Shown here one piece after another: positions 14,851 through 22,564 of a stretch of DNA of 22,614 bases (within the stretch, counting starts at the first letter, position 1; each line of letters starts with the position of its first letter). This DNA is from an uncultured Eubacteriales bacterium. GTDB lineage: Bacteria > Bacillota > Clostridia > Christensenellales > Borkfalkiaceae. Made by a program: the position numbers and the translations under genes. The stretch covers positions 1 through 22,614 of the forward strand of contig CATYEP010000010.1 in the NCBI GenBank assembly GCA_958405585.1, given 5' to 3'. A model generated the notes under the pieces. The model ran no database searches. It was not told the origin of the DNA and was given only the letters and a program-made list of their open reading frames with translations.

Positions 14851-17577
14851 TTACGCGGATTTTTGATTCTTTTTCACGTACAGTCGGATAAAGATCTTGG
14901 AAATTTCCACCGCGACCAACGGGAACAGAGAAAACGCTATACAGATCAGCCATTCCGCCCATCCGATATACACGAGATCGAACAAACGCATGAACGGCGG
15001 CACGAACACGACCAGCGCGATGATCGCCGCTGAAATAGCGATCGCCCCGAACAAATACGGGTTATGACCCTGCCCGTGCTTGAAAACGCTGTCCGTATTG
15101 GATCGCTGGTTCAGGGCATGAGAAAGCTGCGAGATCGACAAAACCAGGAACGTCATCGTCATGGCGACCGAATGCTGTTGCTCCGCCGTTATATTGTCAC
15201 CGTGCGTCATCAGCATCCCCGTCGCATACGCAGCCAGCGCCGCCGCCGAAATAAACAAACCATGCAGAATGATACGGTATACCATACCTTTCTCAAACAA
15301 AGTTCCGCTGCGTACGGGTTTTTGCTTCATCACGTTCGAATCGGCGGGATCGATACCAAGCGCAACCGCAGGAAGCGTATCCGTCGCCAGATTGATCAAA
15401 AGAATGTGTACCGCCAAAACCGGCATAGGCCAGCCAAAGCAAACTGCTAAAAGCAGGATCAGAATTTCCGAAATATTTCCCGCGACCAGGAATTGGATCA
15501 CCTTTTGAATGTTTCTGTAAACCCTGCGCCCTTCCCGTATCGCATACTCGATGGTCGTGAAATTATCGTCCAGAAGGATCATGTCCGCCGCATCTTTCGC
15601 TACGTCTGTCCCCGTGATCCCCATCGCTACGCCGATGTCCGCTTCTTTAAGCGCAGGCGAATCGTTTACGCCGTCACCCGTCATCGCCGCCACTTCGCCC
15701 GTCCTTCGCAAGGCCTGAATGATACGCAGTTTATCCGACGGCGATACCCTCGCAAACACGACACAGTCTTTCACCGCTTTATCCAGTTCTTCGTCCGTCA
15801 TGGCGGCAAGCTCCTGTCCTGAAATCACCGTATTCCCTTCACGGAAAATGTGCAGCTGCTTTGCAATCGCCATTGCCGTCACTTTATGATCGCCCGTGAT
15901 CATCACGACGCGGATGCCCGCTTCATGGCAAGTTTCCACCGCCTTGATCACTTCTTTGCGCGGCGGATCGATCATTCCGACCACGCCCACAAACGTCATC
16001 CCTTTTTCCAGATCCGCCGTCTCTTCTTTCGGCACATCCTCCCATTCACGCACGGCAAACCCGAGCACGCGCAATGCCTCAGAACTCATTTTATTGCATA
16101 ATTCCAAAATTTTCGCACGGTCGGAATCCGTCATCTCTTTCACGCCGTCCGCCGTCCTGTATTTCGTGCAAAGCGGCAGCAGTTCGTCCGCCGCACCCTT
16201 CGTATATGCAATATTCTTACCGCCCATACGGTTTAATACCGTCATGCGCTTTCTGTCCGAATCGAACGGCTGCTCAAATAAGCGCGGATGCTCTTGCTCG
16301 TAATCGTCTGCAACCACCCCGTTTTTTTCCGCAAAAAGCACGAGCGCCCCTTCCGTCGGATCTCCCAAAATGTTATCGGGATTATCCGGATCCTTTTTCG
16401 CGTTCACACACAAAGCACATCCGTCCAACAGATCCTGCCATACATTTTGTGCATATTTTGACGGTACGTCCTCCGATTTTGTCGGCGAACCGTTTATAAA
16501 ATCATTTCCGACCGCAACATAGGTCACTGTCATTTTATTCAGCGTGAGCGTACCCGTTTTATTACAGCATACCACCGATGCGCTGCCAAGCGTTTCCACC
16601 GCGGGCAGACTCTTCACCAGTGCATTTTTCTTCGCCATTCGCTGAACGCCCAGAGCCATGATGATCGTGCTCGTTGCGGGCAACCCTTCCGGAATCACGG
16701 AAATCGCCAGCGAGATCGCAATGAAAATATAATTTACCCATGCTTCCCAACCGTCGCGCAAAAGCCCGATCGCAAAAATCGCCACACAGACGATCAACCC
16801 GACAAGACTGAGTATCTTTCCGACTGAATTGAGCTTCCGTTTCATCGGCGTATCGAAATCGTCCTGTTCGTCCAAAAGCCCTGCGATCTTTCCGACTTCC
16901 GTATTCATGCCCGTTTCCACAACGATCCCCGTCGCATTCCCGTACATGACCACCGACGAACTGTATGCCATATTCACCCTGTCACCGAGCGGAGCATCTT
17001 CCGCCAGCACGGTCGCACCGTCTTTCTCTGAAGGTACACTTTCCCCAGTCAGAGCTGCTTCCTGCACTTTCATGTTGGAATCCTGGATGATGCGAACGTC
17101 CGCAGGAACGATCGACCCGTCTTCCAGATAAATAATATCGCCAGGTACGATCTCACACTCCGGTACGACGGACTCTTCGCCTTCCCTCAATACCCGCGCC
17201 GTGGGCGCCGTCATGTTATACAGCGCTTCCAATGCGATTGCCGCCTTCTTCTCCTGTACTACGCCGATCGCCGTATTCAAAGCTATCACGACCAGGATCA
17301 CGATGCACTCGGCAAGACCTTCATCCTCCAGAAAATACATGACCAGCGAAAACGCCGCCGCCAAAAGCAGGATCAACACCATCACTTCGGTCAGCTGCTC
17401 CCAGATCATCTTCCAGACACTCTTTGGCTTTTTCTGCCGTAAATTGTTCTTTCCGTACTCCGAAAGCCGCTTCGCCGCTTCCGCGTCCGTAAGCCCTTTC
17501 TCGCTCGTTTTCAGAATTTTGGCCGCCTCATCGCTCGTCATGGCGTACCAGGGCTTGTGCCGTGGGGTTTCTTCCAT
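14851..17577 (-). CDS. P2A-type Ca2+-transporting ATPase with the phosphorylated Asp replaced by Asn
   Basis: The 908-residue protein has the whole architecture of a SERCA/PMR1-like calcium pump: N-terminal cation ATPase domain (WYAMTSDEAAKIL), actuator TGES (177-180), ion-site PEGLP (296-300), nucleotide-domain KGAA (460-463), DPPR (537-540), MITGDH (559-564), hinge TGDGVNDSPALK (633-644) and ion-site NLATD (729-733), plus about ten membrane helices. The phosphorylation motif, normally CSDKTGTLT, reads CCNKTGTLT: codon 339 is AAT (complement of 16561-16563), giving Asn. In SERCA the equivalent change abolishes phosphoenzyme formation. The frame is otherwise intact. The ATG at 17577 is used because it begins the recognisable domain and follows GAGGAGGAGAG. 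It has its own promoter at 17735-17763. Real divergence, a strain mutation and a base-call error are all possible. Confidence 0.92.
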   Translation of the reverse strand: MEETPRHKPWYAMTSDEAAKILKTSEKGLTDAEAAKRLSEYGKNNLRQKKPKSVWKMIWEQLTEVMVLILLLAAAFSLVMYFLEDEGLAECIVILVVIALNTAIGVVQEKKAAIALEALYNMTAPTARVLREGEESVVPECEIVPGDIIYLEDGSIVPADVRIIQDSNMKVQEAALTGESVPSEKDGATVLAEDAPLGDRVNMAYSSSVVMYGNATGIVVETGMNTEVGKIAGLLDEQDDFDTPMKRKLNSVGKILSLVGLIVCVAIFAIGLLRDGWEAWVNYIFIAISLAISVIPEGLPATSTIIMALGVQRMAKKNALVKSLPAVETLGSASVVCCNKTGTLTLNKMTVTYVAVGNDFINGSPTKSEDVPSKYAQNVWQDLLDGCALCVNAKKDPDNPDNILGDPTEGALVLFAEKNGVVADDYEQEHPRLFEQPFDSDRKRMTVLNRMGGKNIAYTKGAADELLPLCTKYRTADGVKEMTDSDRAKILELCNKMSSEALRVLGFAVREWEDVPKEETADLEKGMTFVGVVGMIDPPRKEVIKAVETCHEAGIRVVMITGDHKVTAMAIAKQLHIFREGNTVISGQELAAMTDEELDKAVKDCVVFARVSPSDKLRIIQALRRTGEVAAMTGDGVNDSPALKEADIGVAMGITGTDVAKDAADMILLDDNFTTIEYAIREGRRVYRNIQKVIQFLVAGNISEILILLLAVCFGWPMPVLAVHILLINLATDTLPAVALGIDPADSNVMKQKPVRSGTLFEKGMVYRIILHGLFISAAALAAYATGMLMTHGDNITAEQQHSVAMTMTFLVLSISQLSHALNQRSNTDSVFKHGQGHNPYLFGAIAISAAIIALVVFVPPFMRLFDLVYIGWAEWLICIAFSLFPLVAVEISKIFIRLYVKKNQKSA

Positions 17578-17602
17578 AATTGTCAGATCTCTCCTCCTCA
17601 AT

Positions 17603-17704
17603 TTAATTATAACGCAAAAAGACATAGCCTATACGGTTATGCCTTTGAGTTTCCTTTTTTCTGTTTTCTGGTCGGGCGGTACTGCTGCCGTCGTCGCTGT
17701 TCAT
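17603..17704 (-). CDS. Possible 33-residue leader peptide ahead of the Ca2+ ATPase
   Basis: An ATG at 17704 opens a 33-codon frame that stops with TAA at 17603, just before the ATPase ribosome site. AGGGG stands about seven bases ahead of the ATG, and the promoter at 17735-17763 would place transcription start near 17728. The peptide begins MNSDDGSS, is basic in the middle (RPENRKKETQRHNR) and ends YVFLRYN. No membrane segment or known family is recognised. A weak stem in its last codons (around GGCATAACC / GGCTATGTC) followed by TCTTTTT suggests a leader-type control, but chance is a real alternative. Confidence 0.3.
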   Translation of the reverse strand: MNSDDGSSTARPENRKKETQRHNRIGYVFLRYN

Positions 17705-17734
17705 TGATATTCCCCTGAAATATATTCTTGTTAT

Positions 17735-17763
17735 ACTATACACGATACGGAAAAATTTGTCAA
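17735..17763 (-). promoter_or_regulatory. Strong sigma-A promoter for the Ca2+ ATPase unit
   Basis: On the minus strand TTGACA (17763-17758), 17 bases, TATAGT (17740-17735). The -35 box overlaps the stop codon of the MATE gene, so the ATPase is transcribed separately from it. About 150 bases of leader precede the ATPase ATG. Confidence 0.8.
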
Positions 17764-19136
17764 GCATTTACCGCACTTTCTCTCTTTTTCCTATACCCAC
17801 GATAAAAAAGCACCGCAAGCACCGCCGCTGCAGTCTCCGCGATCGGATATGTGATCCATACGCCCGTAAGCCCTAAAAACGGTATAAAAACCAGGGAAAG
17901 CAACGGGATCAAGACAAATTGCCGTGTCAGCGTAACTAGCAAAGATTTTATTCCCATTCCCAACGCTTCAAAAGCTCCCGAAAGGATCACTCCCAACGTG
18001 GATACCACAAACCCGGATGACAAGATCCTCAGTGCCGGCTCACCGATTTTTCTTAGTTCACCTTCCGAATCAAACAGCGACAGGATCGGCCCCGGTATCG
18101 CTTCAAACAAAATCGTTCCGAGCAATATGATCGCTCCCACAAACAAAACACTGTATAAAACAGTGTCGTCCACTCTCTTGAATTCCCGCGCGCCGTGATT
18201 GTAACCAACAATCGGACGCATTCCCTGCACCAATCCGCTCGCAGGCACATAAATAAACGTCTGTAATTTATAAAATACACCGTAAAAATTGACCGCCGCT
18301 TCCGATATAGAATCGAGAATAGCATTCATCATACTGACCAGCACAGACGGCATCGCCAGCATCAGTCCCGAAGGTACTCCCACCGCGCAGATAGCACCGA
18401 TCTTCTTCCAGGAAAATCGGAAACCTTTCGGAAAAAGCCGAAGCCCGCCGCTTCGAAAAACGAAAAACACAATCGCCAGTATGCAGGATACCGCTTGTCC
18501 GATCACCGTCGCAATCGCCGCGCCGCTCACCCCCATCGCGGGGATCCCTCCCCACCCGAATATAAAAATCGGATCCAGCACTATATTGACAAGCGCACCT
18601 ACTCCCTGCATGATCATGGGAAAAAGCGTATTTCCGACCGCCTGCAACAACTTTTCTATAAATATATATACCAAAGAAAACACGGCACTGCTGACCACGA
18701 TACGCAGATAACTCACGCCTTGCGCGAAAATCGCGGCATCATCCGTATACAAAGATAAAAAGGGCGCCGACAAAAATAATCCTATAAGCAAAAAAACAAT
18801 GGCATTGAACAGCGTGATCAGCCCGCCGTGCGCCGCATATACGTTTGCCTCGTCCGACTTCTTTTCACCCAGCGAACGAGAGATCCGCGAGCCGATCCCG
18901 ACGCCCGCCCCCACCGAGACCGCCAGCACGAGATTCTGCATCGGATACGCCAAAGATACCGCCGTCAGTGCTTCCTGACTCCATTGCGCCACAAAAATAC
19001 TGTCCACAACATTGTACATGGACTGAATAAACATGGATACTACCGTCGGGATCGCCATTTTCATCAAAAGCGGAAAAATCTTTTTCTGTCCCAACAATTC
19101 GTCGGTGTTCTTTGCTTTTTCAACCGTTTTTTCCAT
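17760..19136 (-). CDS. MATE-family efflux transporter
   Basis: This 458-residue membrane protein with about 12 helices belongs to the multidrug and toxic compound extrusion family, which exports organic cations or metabolites in exchange for Na+ or H+. The start MEKTVEKAKNTDELLG followed by LLMKMAIPTVVSMFIQSMYN and VDSIFV is the standard bacterial MATE opening, and the second half repeats the pattern (AICAVGVPSGLMLAM, ASGLVQGMRPIVGYN). The frame runs 41 codons further upstream, but that stretch crosses the hydrogenase terminator and is rejected; the ATG at 19136 fits the family. It has only a weak ribosome site and lies 11 bases beyond the terminator stem. Substrate cannot be predicted. Its role next to a hydrogenase and a calcium pump is probably incidental. 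Confidence 0.9.
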   Translation of the reverse strand: MEKTVEKAKNTDELLGQKKIFPLLMKMAIPTVVSMFIQSMYNVVDSIFVAQWSQEALTAVSLAYPMQNLVLAVSVGAGVGIGSRISRSLGEKKSDEANVYAAHGGLITLFNAIVFLLIGLFLSAPFLSLYTDDAAIFAQGVSYLRIVVSSAVFSLVYIFIEKLLQAVGNTLFPMIMQGVGALVNIVLDPIFIFGWGGIPAMGVSGAAIATVIGQAVSCILAIVFFVFRSGGLRLFPKGFRFSWKKIGAICAVGVPSGLMLAMPSVLVSMMNAILDSISEAAVNFYGVFYKLQTFIYVPASGLVQGMRPIVGYNHGAREFKRVDDTVLYSVLFVGAIILLGTILFEAIPGPILSLFDSEGELRKIGEPALRILSSGFVVSTLGVILSGAFEALGMGIKSLLVTLTRQFVLIPLLSLVFIPFLGLTGVWITYPIAETAAAVLAVLFYRGYRKKRESAVNA

Positions 19137-19143
19137 AATCCGT

Positions 19144-19174
19144 AAAATTCCGCAGCGGATCACCCGCTGCGGAA
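19144..19174 (-). terminator. Terminator of the hydrogenase gene, immediately before the MATE start
   Basis: A perfect 11-bp stem (19148-19158 with 19164-19174) with a 5-base loop is followed on the minus strand by TTTT. It sits 26 bases past the hydrogenase stop codon and ends about 11 bases before the MATE ATG at 19136. The short U-run suggests partial read-through. Confidence 0.65.
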
Positions 19175-19200
19175 ACCTTTTTATTTTGTTGCTATTTTGT

Positions 19201-20712
19201 TTAATCCAGACGGATCTCCGCAAGTTCCTTGGGCGGGATCTGCTGCGCCGAAGATTCAACCGTCTTCTTCACGAGCGCTGCGGCTTTGTTGATCGGAATA
19301 TTTGTACCCGCTCCTGCCACGCATCCTCCGGGACATCCCATCCCCTCGATCAGTGCTCCGTTCAGCTTCCCCATTTTCGCAAGCAATAAGATCTTGCGGC
19401 AATCCTCCAGCCCTTCCACGTGCCGGATATCAACTTTCGTATCGGGATAATACTCCGCAATGCATTTCTCGATCGCGCCGGCAACCCCGCCTGCCACCGC
19501 GTATCCGCGCCCAGCGCCCGTTGCGTCGTTCATTGCCGCACTCTCTTCCATGGACTCAAAATCAATGCCTTTCGCCTCAAACATCGCCGAAAGCTCTTCA
19601 AACGTAATCACAAAATCCACATCGCTGCGGATCGTACGGCGGCTGGCCTCCAGCTTCTTTGCCGCACAAGGCCCGATAAACACCACACGCGATTCGGGAT
19701 ACTTCTTCTTGATCGTCCGCGCCGTCGCAACCATCGGCGTAAGCGTATTGGAAATCTTATCTGCAGACTCAGGGAAATACCGCTTGATCAGCATCGCCCA
19801 TGCAGGACAGCACGAAGTCAGCATGAACGGCTGCTTGCCCGTTGCTACCCTCTCCGCATAATGTTCCGCTTCCGTCGCCGCGCCCATGTCGGCTCCCAAC
19901 GCCACCTCAAACACATCCTGAAAGCCCATCTTCAAAAGCGCTGCTTTCACTTTTCCGGGCGTCGCTTTATCCCCGAACTGTCCCAGATACGAAGGCGCTA
20001 CCTCCGCAATAATCTTATCGCCGCGTCGCAATGCTCGGATAAGTTGGAAAAACTGTGATTTATCCGCAATCGCACCGAACGGACAACTCACCATGCACAT
20101 CCCACAGGAAACGCATTTGTCGCTGTTGATCTTCGCCCTGCCCAAATCGTCCGACTCAATCGCTTTCACGCCGCACGCTTCCGCACACGGGCGCGTATGA
20201 TGCGCAATCGCATCGTAAGGGCATACATTCTTGCAACGCCCGCATTTGATACACTTGCTCTGATCGATAAACGATTTCCCGTTCACGATCGACACGGCTC
20301 CCTTCGGGCAAACCTCGGTACAAGGATGCGCCACACAGCCGCGGCAATTATCCGTAACCTTATACATGTTCGGTGCGCACGCCGCACACGCAGACGGAAT
20401 CACCTGCATCAGCGGCGGTTCATAATACTTGTCTGCTATATCGCTTTCGCGCAACCCGCTCGTCAGATGCACCGGCTTATCTTCCGGACGGAGCGATAAG
20501 CCCATCGCCAAACGCAATCTTTCCGAACAAATTGCCCGCTCACGCCAGATGCTCTCACGATACAACGGTTTATCTCCCGGCGTGATCTTGAACGGAATCG
20601 CTTCGATCGCATCTTTAATCTCCGATTTATCTGTCTCAAATGCAACCCGCGCCATCTCCACAAATACCTGACGACGCAATTTTTTTAACGGTGTAAGAAG
20701 TCCTCTTTCCAT
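19201..20712 (-). CDS. [FeFe] hydrogenase, group-B-like, with N-terminal Fe-S clusters
   Basis: This 503-residue enzyme makes or consumes H2, presumably with ferredoxin, disposing of electrons from fermentation in the cytoplasm. The three H-cluster signatures are present: TSCCPAW (299-305; Cys 301 proton relay, Cys 302 ligand), GPCAAKKLE (347-355, Cys 349) and EGMGCPGGC (456-464, Cys 460 and 464). The TSCCPAW and PCAAKK variants are those of the poorly characterised group B clade rather than group A (TSCCPGW, PCTAKK). The N-terminus has many cysteines, including ACAAC (109-112), CRGC, and the ferredoxin-like CIKCGRCKNVC (154-164) and CVSCGMCMVSC (200-210), so three or more [4Fe-4S] clusters are likely. 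AGGAGAG lies about 14 bases before the ATG, longer than usual. No maturase genes are in the window. Confidence 0.95.
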   Translation of the reverse strand: MERGLLTPLKKLRRQVFVEMARVAFETDKSEIKDAIEAIPFKITPGDKPLYRESIWRERAICSERLRLAMGLSLRPEDKPVHLTSGLRESDIADKYYEPPLMQVIPSACAACAPNMYKVTDNCRGCVAHPCTEVCPKGAVSIVNGKSFIDQSKCIKCGRCKNVCPYDAIAHHTRPCAEACGVKAIESDDLGRAKINSDKCVSCGMCMVSCPFGAIADKSQFFQLIRALRRGDKIIAEVAPSYLGQFGDKATPGKVKAALLKMGFQDVFEVALGADMGAATEAEHYAERVATGKQPFMLTSCCPAWAMLIKRYFPESADKISNTLTPMVATARTIKKKYPESRVVFIGPCAAKKLEASRRTIRSDVDFVITFEELSAMFEAKGIDFESMEESAAMNDATGAGRGYAVAGGVAGAIEKCIAEYYPDTKVDIRHVEGLEDCRKILLLAKMGKLNGALIEGMGCPGGCVAGAGTNIPINKAAALVKKTVESSAQQIPPKELAEIRLD

Positions 20713-20752
20713 CTTCTTAAATTGTTCTCTCCTGTCTGAATTACCACATAAT

Positions 20753-20781
20753 ACTATAGCCTTTTAGGCGGCGTTTGTCAA
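20753..20781 (-). promoter_or_regulatory. Sigma-A promoter of the hydrogenase gene, inside an inverted repeat
   Basis: On the minus strand TTGACA (20781-20776), 17 bases, TATAGT (20758-20753). The -35 box lies on the loop and edge of the inverted repeat at 20762-20800, and one repeat arm fills most of the spacer. Transcription would begin near 20746, 34 bases before the ATG. Confidence 0.75.
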
Positions 20782-20800
20782 CCGCAAACGCCGCCTAAAA
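20762..20800. repeat. Perfect 16-bp inverted repeat overlapping the hydrogenase promoter
   Basis: TTTTAGGCGGCGTTTG (20762-20777) and its exact complement (20785-20800) flank TCAACCG. The T-run is on the 5' arm and the A-run on the 3' arm on both strands, so no U-tract follows the stem and it is a poor intrinsic terminator for malQ. Its position over the -35 box and spacer suggests an operator or a structured element. Confidence 0.8.
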
Positions 20801-20820
20801 CCGATCGAAATTATTCCCTT

Positions 20821-22344
20821 TTAAATTCTTTTATATACTTTTAGCTTTCCCTTTATCTTTTCCGCCAATTCCGACGGCATCTCACCTTTCAACCGAAACC
20901 GCCAGTTTCCCGACGCCACCGAAGGAACGTTCATCCGCGCTTCGCCCCCCAATTTCAACAGATCCTGCACAGGCAAAACACAAAGCCCCGATTTACACGA
21001 CAAAGCCAATTCCACCATTCCGTCCGCTATGTTCTCCGACGAATCCGTTTTTTCCTGAATCCCCGCTTCCTGCAACAACGGCTTTAGTATTCGAAGCAAA
21101 TTGGTACGCTCCGCTTCCGTCATCCCCTCAACAAATCCGACCAACGTATCATTATCGTGTGTCCCAGTATAACAAACTGAATTTTCTTTTATATTTGCCG
21201 GTAAGTACGGATTCCCGGGATTTCCGTCAAACGCAAATTCCAACACTTTCATTCCGGGATAACCCGTTTTACGCATCAATCTGTAAACACCCGCATCCAG
21301 CGTGCCAAGATCCTCCGCGATAAACGCCAGTTCCCCGAGCTTTTCTTGCGCAGCTTCAAACAACGCCGCGCCCGGCCCCTTGCGCCACCTGCCGCCAATC
21401 GCCGTTTCCGCCTTCGCATCGATCTCATAATATCGGTCAAATCCTCGGAAATGGTCAATTCTCACCACATCATAAATCGAAAACGCCTGGCGCATTCTCC
21501 CGATCCACCAACTGTACCCGTCTTCCGCATGCTTTTTCCATTCATATACGGGATTTCCCCATAACTGCCCCGTCGCAGAAAAATAGTCGGGCGGTACTCC
21601 TGCTACTTTTTTACATCTCAAATTTTTATTTAGTTTGAAAAGCTGCGGATTTGCCCAGACATCCACGGAATCATACGCCATATACAGCGGAATATCCCCG
21701 ATGATTTTGATCCCCAATCCGTTCACATACGCCTTCAACTCTTTCCATTGCCTAAAAAATTCATATTGCAAAAACAGCCAGAAATTTACTTCATCACGGT
21801 TTTCTCTGTAAAAATTTTCCAGCTCAGATACATCATGATATCTGTACCGCTTCGGCCACTCCCAAAAAGGTTTCCTTCCGTTTTTTTCACGCAGTGCCAT
21901 AAAAAGCCCATAGTCCCGAAAACTCCCTTCCGAAAATTCTTTGAAACAAACCTCAGAAGTGTCAAATCTGGTAAATGCCTTCCGCAAAAGCTCCATCTTC
22001 CTCGGCGCCAGCTCCTCAAAATGCACCTTCCCGTCCTGCGGCATCCTGCATACGGAAAGTTCCGATTCTTCCAGAAGTTTCTCCTGCACAAGCCTTCCGA
22101 GATCGATCATCATCGGATTCCCCGATGACGCATACACCGACTGATACGGGGATTCTCCCGATCCCGTCTGCACGACCGGCAACACCTGCCAATACCGAAA
22201 TCCCGCCTCTTTCACAAATCCGGCAAATCTTTCTGCCTCTTTCCCAAGCGTTCCGATCCCGTATTCACCCGGAAGAGATGATATATGCATCAATATACCT
22301 GCGGCACGCTTTCCCGTAATTATATTTTTTTTCTTCAATGCCAT
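20821..22344 (-). CDS. malQ: 4-alpha-glucanotransferase (amylomaltase, GH77)
   Basis: MalQ transfers alpha-1,4-glucan segments between maltodextrins, releasing glucose, and acts in cytoplasmic glycogen or maltodextrin metabolism. The 507-residue length is that of compact bacterial amylomaltases. It has the opening RAAGILMHISSLPGEYGIG, QTGSGESPYQ (59-68), the nucleophile Asp 297 in VVRIDHFRG, the acid/base Glu 344 in IAEDLG and the third carboxylate Asp 397 in TGTHDND. The C-terminus (SGNWRFRL) is complete. The ATG at 22344 follows GAAGGA by about eight bases. No other glycogen or maltose genes adjoin it, and it appears to be a single-gene unit with a weak own promoter at 22377-22404. No signal peptide is seen. 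Confidence 0.96.
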   Translation of the reverse strand: MALKKKNIITGKRAAGILMHISSLPGEYGIGTLGKEAERFAGFVKEAGFRYWQVLPVVQTGSGESPYQSVYASSGNPMMIDLGRLVQEKLLEESELSVCRMPQDGKVHFEELAPRKMELLRKAFTRFDTSEVCFKEFSEGSFRDYGLFMALREKNGRKPFWEWPKRYRYHDVSELENFYRENRDEVNFWLFLQYEFFRQWKELKAYVNGLGIKIIGDIPLYMAYDSVDVWANPQLFKLNKNLRCKKVAGVPPDYFSATGQLWGNPVYEWKKHAEDGYSWWIGRMRQAFSIYDVVRIDHFRGFDRYYEIDAKAETAIGGRWRKGPGAALFEAAQEKLGELAFIAEDLGTLDAGVYRLMRKTGYPGMKVLEFAFDGNPGNPYLPANIKENSVCYTGTHDNDTLVGFVEGMTEAERTNLLRILKPLLQEAGIQEKTDSSENIADGMVELALSCKSGLCVLPVQDLLKLGGEARMNVPSVASGNWRFRLKGEMPSELAEKIKGKLKVYKRI

Positions 22345-22376
22345 ATTCTTTTCCTTCTCAATAATTTTACTCTATT

Positions 22377-22404
22377 ATTTTATCATAAATTTATCCTGAT
22401 TCAA
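22377..22404 (-). promoter_or_regulatory. Weak promoter candidate for malQ
   Basis: On the minus strand TTGAAT (22404-22399), 16 bases, TAAAAT (22382-22377), about 33 bases before the malQ ATG. The surrounding 22345-22520 is very AT-rich, so chance matches are easy. Confidence 0.35.
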
Positions 22405-22495
22405 TTTATTTTATGAAATTTCCGCCCGAAAATATAAAAAATATTTCGCAATACCGAATTGCTTAAAAATTTTTTAAATTCCCCCTTTAAATCAT

Positions 22496-22523
22496 TTGAT
22501 TTTTCTCGGAAATATGGTATAAT
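22496..22523 (+). promoter_or_regulatory. Promoter candidate for the tRNA gene
   Basis: TTGATT (22496-22501), 16 bases, TATAAT (22518-22523), about 40 bases before the mature tRNA 5' end at 22565. The -10 box is perfect; the -35 box matches four of six positions. Confidence 0.6.
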
Positions 22524-22564
22524 AATAAAGCTGAATTCGTGAGCAAGCAATTTCACGTTTATAT

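Noticed and set aside
22420..22500. AT-rich near-palindromes upstream of malQ, considered as an origin or operator
   Set aside because: The A/T runs pair by composition alone; no DnaA-box cluster or exact long repeat is present.
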